Below are positions 18,619-23,107 of a stretch of 23,107 nucleotides of DNA, in pieces. The notes beneath the pieces were generated by a model, which worked only from the letters and a program-made list of their open reading frames with translations, was not told the origin of the DNA and made no database searches. The translations under genes were made by a program, and so were the position numbers. Location of the stretch: positions 1 to 23,107 of the IMG/VR virus record IMGVR_UViG_3300032799_000074. One strand, written 5' to 3'. The first letter of the stretch is position 1, and the number at the start of each line of letters is the position of its first letter. Origin of the DNA: a virus.

Positions 18619-18645
18619 GTGCCGAAATTAAGGGCGTGGTGGTAA
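18619..18645 (+). repeat. Second copy of an upstream gene tail (VPKLRAWW-stop)
   Basis: Nine codons parallel 18115-18141. V is GTT there and GTG here, P is CCA/CCG, L is TTG/TTA, S/A is TCG/GCG; K, R, W, W and the TAA stop codons are the same. It has no start codon with a ribosome-binding site and looks like a displaced remnant. Confidence 0.75.
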
Positions 18646-18736
18646 GAAAAATATTTTTGTTGCGGGGAACTCGGATTTGTGATATGGAGACATCCTGTAT
18701 AGACATGTACACAACCATACAAACATGAGGTTTGAG

Positions 18737-20833
18737 ATGGATCAAGGATTACTTCCGGTTTTATCCGCCCAAGAAGTTGCCCAAGCAGAAATCGACAAAC
18801 AAAAAATCAAACAAGAAGCCGAAAAGTCCACAGAAGAGATTGAAACTTCTCTAATAAAAAACATTATGGAGAAGTGGACGGCGGCTAAAGAAGCCAAGGT
18901 TGAAGTCGAACTCCAAATGCTTAAGAACGTCCGGCAGAGAAAGGGCGAGTACGACCCCGAAAAACTTGCCGACATCCGTTCAGTCGAACAGCCCGAAATC
19001 TTCCTGAATGTCACCGATACCAAATGTTATAACGGGATAGCATGGATTAAAGACATTGTAATCCAACCATCAATGAGAATCTTCGCGGTTGATCCCACTC
19101 CCATTCCCGAACTTCCCCCACAGATAAAGGCGCAAATCACCCAAGGTGTTGTAAGACAGTTCCTTGACATGGCGGTTTCGCAGGCGCAACAGACGGGACA
19201 GTCAATCCCATCAGAAATGCTCAGAACCTATATCCAGCAACAGTCGGAAGAAATCGACCTTAAGGTTCATGCGGCAATTATTAAAAAAGCAAAACAGATG
19301 GCCGAAGAGGTCGCAGACCAGATAGATGACCACTTCACCGAAGGCGGGTTCTATAAGGCTCTCGAACAGGCCATTGATGATATCGTAGCCGTTAAGAATG
19401 GTTTTATAAAAGGGCCGATATTCCGCAAGGAACGAGTCAAAAGAACCAATCAAGACCCCATGACAGGGAAGATTTCCAAGACCATCGAGGAAAAAATCGT
19501 CCCTCAATACGACCGCAGATCGCCGTTTTCCATCTTCCCGTCTCCAAGATCCACGGGGATTGACAATGGATATCTGTTTGATGTTATCACCATCACCCCC
19601 CGCCAACTTCATGGACTTATGGGTGTAGATGGTTTTAAGGAAGACGAAATAAGGGCCGTCCTGAAAGAGTTCAATGATGGGGAATTAAAGGGCGACTGGC
19701 TTGATCTTTCGTCTGAATCCCTTGAAGGTTTGGGACAGGACATTGATGATGAAAACGCAAAGGCGGAAACCATCTATGGCCTTGAACTTTGGGATGAGGC
19801 TTCAGGAGAAGATTTGCTTGAATGGGGCATGACGGAAGAGGACATCCCCGACCCCGCTAATCACTATCCGGTGTGCGTCTGGGTAATCAATAAACACATT
19901 ATAAAGGCCATGCTGTATTACGACAAACTTGGCCGCAAACCCTACTCCATGACTGGATTCAGAACTAATAACGATTCCTTCTGGGCCACCCCCATCCCAG
20001 AACTGATAGCAGACTGTCAACAGGTGTGCAATGCCTGTGCCAGAAACATTCTCTCTAATATAGGATTCGGTTCTGGCCCCATGATTGATTTGAACGTTGA
20101 TCGCCTTGAACCTAACGCTTCACGAAAAATATGGCCATTAAGAGTATTCTTAACGACTGATGAACAGATGGGGGCTGGTAGCAAGGCGGTCAACTTTTAT
20201 CAACCCACAATGGTCACGGATCAACTTACCAACGTCTATCATACCTTCTCAAAGATCGCAGACGAACACTCAGGCGTGCCTGCGTGGACGCATGGAGACA
20301 CTTCGGTAGGGGGAGCGGGAAATACCTCGTCCGGGTTGTCTCAGTTGATTACACAGGCCGCCAGGGGCATTAGATCGGTTGTCAGGAACATCGACCTCGA
20401 TCTTATTGTCCCGACCCTTGAACGTCATTATGATTATCTTTTAGATAATTTTGAAATCTACGGATTGATGGGAGACTATAAACTATCCGCTAAGGGAACC
20501 TCTGCGCTGATCGCCAAAGAACAACAGTCCATGCGTAAGACGGAGTTTATGAATTATACCCAAAACCCGGTGGATATTCAATTAATTGGACCGGAAAACC
20601 GCCGGAAGATGCTGTTTGACGTGGCTAAGAGTTTGGGGATTGATTTGGATGAGGGACCGACACCGCCGATTAACGTGCAACAGTTGATCCAACCACCGGC
20701 ACCGCCCCAACCCAATGCCGAAACCCTGGATAACGCAGGCAACCCGGTGCAGGGGACCGATACGAGGCAGTTTTCTCCCTCCCGGCCTCGTCTTGAGGTC
20801 TCCTCTCCGGGTGTTGCCGGGGGTGCTGGATGA
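18737..20833 (+). CDS. Portal protein, 698 aa
   Basis: Chosen start MDQGLLPVLSAQEVAQAEID has TGAGG six bases upstream; an ATG 12 bases earlier lacks a site. The length and plan fit large podovirus/P22-type portals: helical N-terminus (residues 20-60), wing, RRSPFSIFPSPRSTGIDNGY in the middle, ITPRQLHGLMGVDGF, then SGVPAWTHGDTSVGGAGNTS with GLSQLITQAARGIRSVV in the crown-stem zone, and a proline/glutamine-rich C-terminus. It forms a 12-mer ring at the head vertex where TerL docks. The gene order terL - portal - scaffold - capsid supports it. Stop overlaps the next ATG. Confidence 0.88.
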   Translation: MDQGLLPVLSAQEVAQAEIDKQKIKQEAEKSTEEIETSLIKNIMEKWTAAKEAKVEVELQMLKNVRQRKGEYDPEKLADIRSVEQPEIFLNVTDTKCYNGIAWIKDIVIQPSMRIFAVDPTPIPELPPQIKAQITQGVVRQFLDMAVSQAQQTGQSIPSEMLRTYIQQQSEEIDLKVHAAIIKKAKQMAEEVADQIDDHFTEGGFYKALEQAIDDIVAVKNGFIKGPIFRKERVKRTNQDPMTGKISKTIEEKIVPQYDRRSPFSIFPSPRSTGIDNGYLFDVITITPRQLHGLMGVDGFKEDEIRAVLKEFNDGELKGDWLDLSSESLEGLGQDIDDENAKAETIYGLELWDEASGEDLLEWGMTEEDIPDPANHYPVCVWVINKHIIKAMLYYDKLGRKPYSMTGFRTNNDSFWATPIPELIADCQQVCNACARNILSNIGFGSGPMIDLNVDRLEPNASRKIWPLRVFLTTDEQMGAGSKAVNFYQPTMVTDQLTNVYHTFSKIADEHSGVPAWTHGDTSVGGAGNTSSGLSQLITQAARGIRSVVRNIDLDLIVPTLERHYDYLLDNFEIYGLMGDYKLSAKGTSALIAKEQQSMRKTEFMNYTQNPVDIQLIGPENRRKMLFDVAKSLGIDLDEGPTPPINVQQLIQPPAPPQPNAETLDNAGNPVQGTDTRQFSPSRPRLEVSSPGVAGGAG

Positions 20834-21084
20834 TTAAACCCACTCCTGACACAATCCGCGCTATTCTGACCCTTGAGAGTAATGTCTTTTGGAAAGAAAT
20901 TGTCGGATGGATTGAGAAGTCACTAATCAAACAAAGTTTGGCAAACAATAATTTTTCAGGGGAGAACACCATCAAAGGGCAGGGCCGGAACATGGAATTG
21001 GATGAATTGTTGAAATACATAAACGAAGCACACAATTACGAACAAAACGCGAAAGATGCGAAACGTATGGAAAAAGGAGGATAG
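20830..21084 (+). CDS. Small head-region protein, 84 aa
   Basis: Starts MIKPTPDTIRAILTLESNVF at a GATGA overlap with the portal stop, so it is translationally coupled. The remaining sequence is helical and charged (WKEIVGWIEKSLIKQSLANN), then LDELLKYINEAHNYEQNAKD. I recognise no domain, but small helical proteins with this placement follow the portal in many phages and are sometimes adaptor or scaffold-related. The tail RMEKGG is encoded by the next gene's ribosome-binding site. Confidence 0.75.
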   Translation: MIKPTPDTIRAILTLESNVFWKEIVGWIEKSLIKQSLANNNFSGENTIKGQGRNMELDELLKYINEAHNYEQNAKDAKRMEKGG

Positions 21085-21087
21085 ATC

Positions 21088-21450
21088 ATGGCGGCCAACA
21101 GTCTGACAAGTTCAACGGGAACCAAAAGTGGGACCGACCCTAACTTCATTGTCGCCTACAAGACACAGCAGAGTCAGGGTGTTGTCCTCTATGTCAAATA
21201 CACGCGCGGGAGCGATACGGGAATCACAATCACGTTTGATGTCCTGAATACTTCCCTTCACGCGACGGATAAATACAGACACACGTCCCTGGATGGGACG
21301 GCTTTGAAAGCATACACTCTGGTTATTTCTACGAGCGGAAACTATCGTATCCCTCTTCCGGTAATATCCGGGGAGACCACGGTGTATGCCAATATCACTT
21401 ACGGTGGTGGCGCAGATGGCGTTACGGTGGCCAATTTCTGCGAGAGTTAA
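21088..21450 (+). CDS. Beta-rich virion protein, possible head decoration, 120 aa
   Basis: After AAGGAGGATAGATC it starts MAANSLTSSTGTKSGTDPNF. The remainder alternates strands and small turns (VLYVKYTRGSDTGITITFDV, YTLVISTSGNYRIPLPVISG, TVYANITYGGGADGVTVANF), a pattern of small jelly-roll or Ig-like beta-sandwich virion proteins. There is no signal peptide or cysteine cluster. Placed between portal and scaffold, it may decorate the head, but no sequence match is claimed. Confidence 0.68.
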   Translation: MAANSLTSSTGTKSGTDPNFIVAYKTQQSQGVVLYVKYTRGSDTGITITFDVLNTSLHATDKYRHTSLDGTALKAYTLVISTSGNYRIPLPVISGETTVYANITYGGGADGVTVANFCES

Positions 21451-21463
21451 ACAGGAGGTAATT

Positions 21464-21643
21464 ATGGCGGCCAAATGGATCGCGGGTGCCATCCAACACC
21501 CCGGAACATTACACAAAGCACTCAAGGTCCCCGCTGGTAAAAAAATACCGGCGGGTAAGTTGAAAGTGAAATCAACAGATAGTGCCTTAATGAAGAAACG
21601 CAAGAACCTTGCCAAAACACTTGGCAAGATGAAACACGGATAG
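21464..21643 (+). CDS. Small basic phage protein, 59 aa
   Basis: Starts MAAKWIAGAIQHPGTLHKAL with AGGAGGTAATT upstream. The pattern 'KWIxxAIxxPGxLxxALxVxxGxxIPxxKL' followed by KKRKNLAKTLGKMKHG is common to small basic proteins placed in phage head operons. Their role is unknown; basic charge suggests contact with DNA or the acidic scaffold. It is the last gene before a strong terminator. Confidence 0.78.
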   Translation: MAAKWIAGAIQHPGTLHKALKVPAGKKIPAGKLKVKSTDSALMKKRKNLAKTLGKMKHG

Positions 21644-21704
21644 ATAGATAATCGGGTTCCCTGACTCTCCGGCCAGAGAAAGCAGGGACGCAAGAAAGAA
21701 TTAG

Positions 21705-21741
21705 GGGCTGTATGGAGCCATACCTTCGTACAGCCCTTTTT
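21705..21741 (+). terminator. Rho-independent terminator inside the head gene cluster
   Basis: An 8-bp perfect stem GGGCTGTA (21705-21712) with TACAGCCC (21729-21736) is followed by TTTTTCTTT. A preceding hairpin (CCCTG/CAGGG with CTCT/AGAG, about 21659-21686) is present. It separates portal-side genes from scaffold and capsid, so downstream genes need readthrough, antitermination or a promoter in 21742-21810. Confidence 0.85.
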
Positions 21742-21824
21742 CTTTGCCCGACAATGCTTATAGGGGAGACGGATAACCCGCCCCCGCAAATAGTGGAGAC
21801 CTAAATGGCCCACAGGAGGAACAA

Positions 21825-22856
21825 ATGAGTAGTTACATGGAAAAGAAGTTAGAGAAAGCGGAAGCGGCAGCGGAGGAATTATGGAAAGAAACATACGAGA
21901 CCCCTACCGGGGCCGTACCAGCAGGGGAGACCGCGACACCGGCCCCCGAAACAGTCGTAGAGGCAGCAGCGGAAGTAGTACCGGAAGTCCCAGTCGAGAC
22001 CCCAGTAGAGACACCCGTAGAGGTAGTAGCGGAGACCCCAGTCCCCGTCGCAGAGGTAGTGGTTAAAGAGGAACCCGTTAAGAGCGATACTGCTGATTAC
22101 AAACAGAAGTATCAGACTCTTGAAGGCAAGTACAAAGCCGAGGTTCCTCGTCTTAGCGCAGAGATTGGACAATGGAAGGATTATGCCACAAGTCTTCAGG
22201 AGAGAATCACCGCTCTTGAAAAGGTGAAGCCCGTCAAGATTGATGAACCCGTAACTGACCCGGATATAGAAGCCGTAACAACGGCCTACCCGGAAGTTGC
22301 GACACTCATCAAGAAGATGGAAAAGAAACATGAGGTGGAAATCCAAAAACTCCGAAGCGAACTTGAGGGTGGTTCGGCGGAAATCAAAGACCTGAAAAAC
22401 GAGACCGTGCTTTCAAAGCAAGACCGTTTTGACATGGCGATGAGAACTGCCGGAGTTCCAGACTGGAAAGTTATCGACAAAGACCCCGTGTTTATCGAAT
22501 GGTTAGGGGAACAGGTTCCCTATACCAGATCGACTAAACTTCAACTGCTTCAACAGGCGGCGAGAGAGTTTGACGCGGATACCGTTTCAAAGTTCTTTCT
22601 CGACTTCAAGGAGTCAATAAAGGAACCGGATGGGAATGTTGAACCCCAGCCGGACAAATTAAAAAAATTCGTAGCACCGCCAAGAGGAGGGGGAATCCCC
22701 CCCGTCAAGCCGGTGCCAGCGGGTGTCACGAAAGCGCAATACGAAAAATTTATGAACCCTCGCTATAAGTTTAACCCCGCCGATTGGGGCGGGAAAACCG
22801 AAGCGCAGATGGACGCTATCTTTGATAACGCCATCCAGAAGGGAACATTGTTTTAG
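21825..22856 (+). CDS. Head scaffolding protein, 343 aa
   Basis: A short charged N-terminus is followed by a low-complexity Pro/Val/Glu/Ala segment (about 25-85, with repeated VETPVE motifs), a coiled coil (DYKQKYQTLEGKYKAEVPRL to about residue 200), and a C-terminal part with YPEVATLIKKMEKKHEVE and a terminal KFNPADWGGKTEAQMDAIFD. This acidic, coiled plan immediately before the major capsid gene is standard for scaffold proteins, which assemble with capsid and portal and then leave the prohead. ACAGGAGGAACAA precedes the ATG. No protease signature is visible, so it is not a protease fusion. Confidence 0.85.
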   Translation: MSSYMEKKLEKAEAAAEELWKETYETPTGAVPAGETATPAPETVVEAAAEVVPEVPVETPVETPVEVVAETPVPVAEVVVKEEPVKSDTADYKQKYQTLEGKYKAEVPRLSAEIGQWKDYATSLQERITALEKVKPVKIDEPVTDPDIEAVTTAYPEVATLIKKMEKKHEVEIQKLRSELEGGSAEIKDLKNETVLSKQDRFDMAMRTAGVPDWKVIDKDPVFIEWLGEQVPYTRSTKLQLLQQAAREFDADTVSKFFLDFKESIKEPDGNVEPQPDKLKKFVAPPRGGGIPPVKPVPAGVTKAQYEKFMNPRYKFNPADWGGKTEAQMDAIFDNAIQKGTLF

Positions 22857-22893
22857 TATTCGCCTCCGGGATGCCCCCATATAGGAGGACAAG

Positions 22894-23107
22894 ATGAGTT
22901 TAAACCGCGTAGCAGGGCATCCTGATTATTCAAGTGCTGGAACCAGTAAATTTTTGCCGGAGGTCTGGTCGTCCAAAATTCTCAAAAAGTATTACATGAG
23001 CGCCATCGCAACGGCAATCTGTAATACGGATCACGAAAATGAGATCAAGAATGGTGGCGATAAGGTTTACATTCGCACCATTCCCGACATCACGACCTTC
23101 GACTACC
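22894..23107 (+). CDS. Major capsid protein, 5' part (71 codons)
   Basis: Starts MSLNRVAGHPDYSSAGTSKF with ATAGGAGGACAAG upstream. The segment LPEVWSSKILKKYYMSAIAT, followed by GGDKVYIRTIPDITTFDY, has the 'W...(I/L)...(Y/F)....V..I....GG..V.IR..P' pattern of the N-terminal part of HK97-fold capsid proteins of the P22-like/coat family. Order scaffold then capsid supports it. The window ends inside the gene, so the fold core is not visible. Confidence 0.82.
   Translation, partial: MSLNRVAGHPDYSSAGTSKFLPEVWSSKILKKYYMSAIATAICNTDHENEIKNGGDKVYIRTIPDITTFDY

Noticed and set aside
21659-21710. GGGACGCAA string with nearby hairpins, reminiscent of a c-di-GMP-I riboswitch
   Set aside because: Only this short piece matches; the GGCAAACC side, tetraloop-receptor parts and P1 stem are missing.

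Overview
The window is one end of a tailed-phage (Caudoviricetes) contig from a sequencing library. Bases 1-55 are not biological: they match the Illumina P7/i7 adapter. The window begins inside a gene just after the adapter and ends inside the major capsid gene. Short genes with strong Shine-Dalgarno sites, ATGA start/stop overlaps, a terminase-portal-scaffold-capsid series and a lambda-like replication gene all indicate a dsDNA phage of a bacterium that uses canonical GGAGG initiation. I cannot name the host. No integrase is visible, so lifestyle is undecided, although a small Cro/CI-like regulator sits at a divergent promoter.

Layout. (1) 56-2743, minus strand: accessory operon read leftwards (pentapeptide-repeat protein, tiny zinc ribbon, two small membrane proteins, several small unknowns). 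(2) 2744-2920: divergent control region. (3) 2921-9920, plus strand: early operon with HTH regulators, an HNH nuclease, an endonuclease VII-type gene, a Dam-type DNA methyltransferase, a small zincin, a deoxyribosyltransferase-like protein, a metallophosphoesterase, a replication-initiation protein carrying internal 11-bp iterons, and a zinc/HTH protein that could act late in the early programme. (4) 9922-11853, minus strand: eight small genes ending at a terminator. (5) 11854-12789: about 0.9 kb without genes, rich in short repeats and inverted repeats. (6) 12790-23107, plus strand: small genes, a structured 5' leader, terminase small and large subunits, an AT-rich island of HNH and zinc-ribbon cassettes, portal, small head-associated proteins, a terminator, scaffold and the start of the major capsid protein.

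Main observation. At four separate places a cargo gene or gene pair sits exactly at the end of a resident gene, and the terminal codons of that resident gene appear twice, once on each side of the cargo, mostly with synonymous codon changes. The sites are the HNH gene tail around the endonuclease VII gene, the terL start, the terL tail around an HNH gene, and the tail of an unknown gene upstream of portal. Two of the cargos are endonucleases, and the protein-coding cargo looks more AT-rich than its surroundings. This fits repeated insertion of homing-type cassettes that bring a replacement, recoded terminus and so keep the target gene intact. Other points of interest are paired palindromic boxes exactly 50 bp apart upstream of two transcription units, and a likely lambda-type replication origin inside the replication gene.
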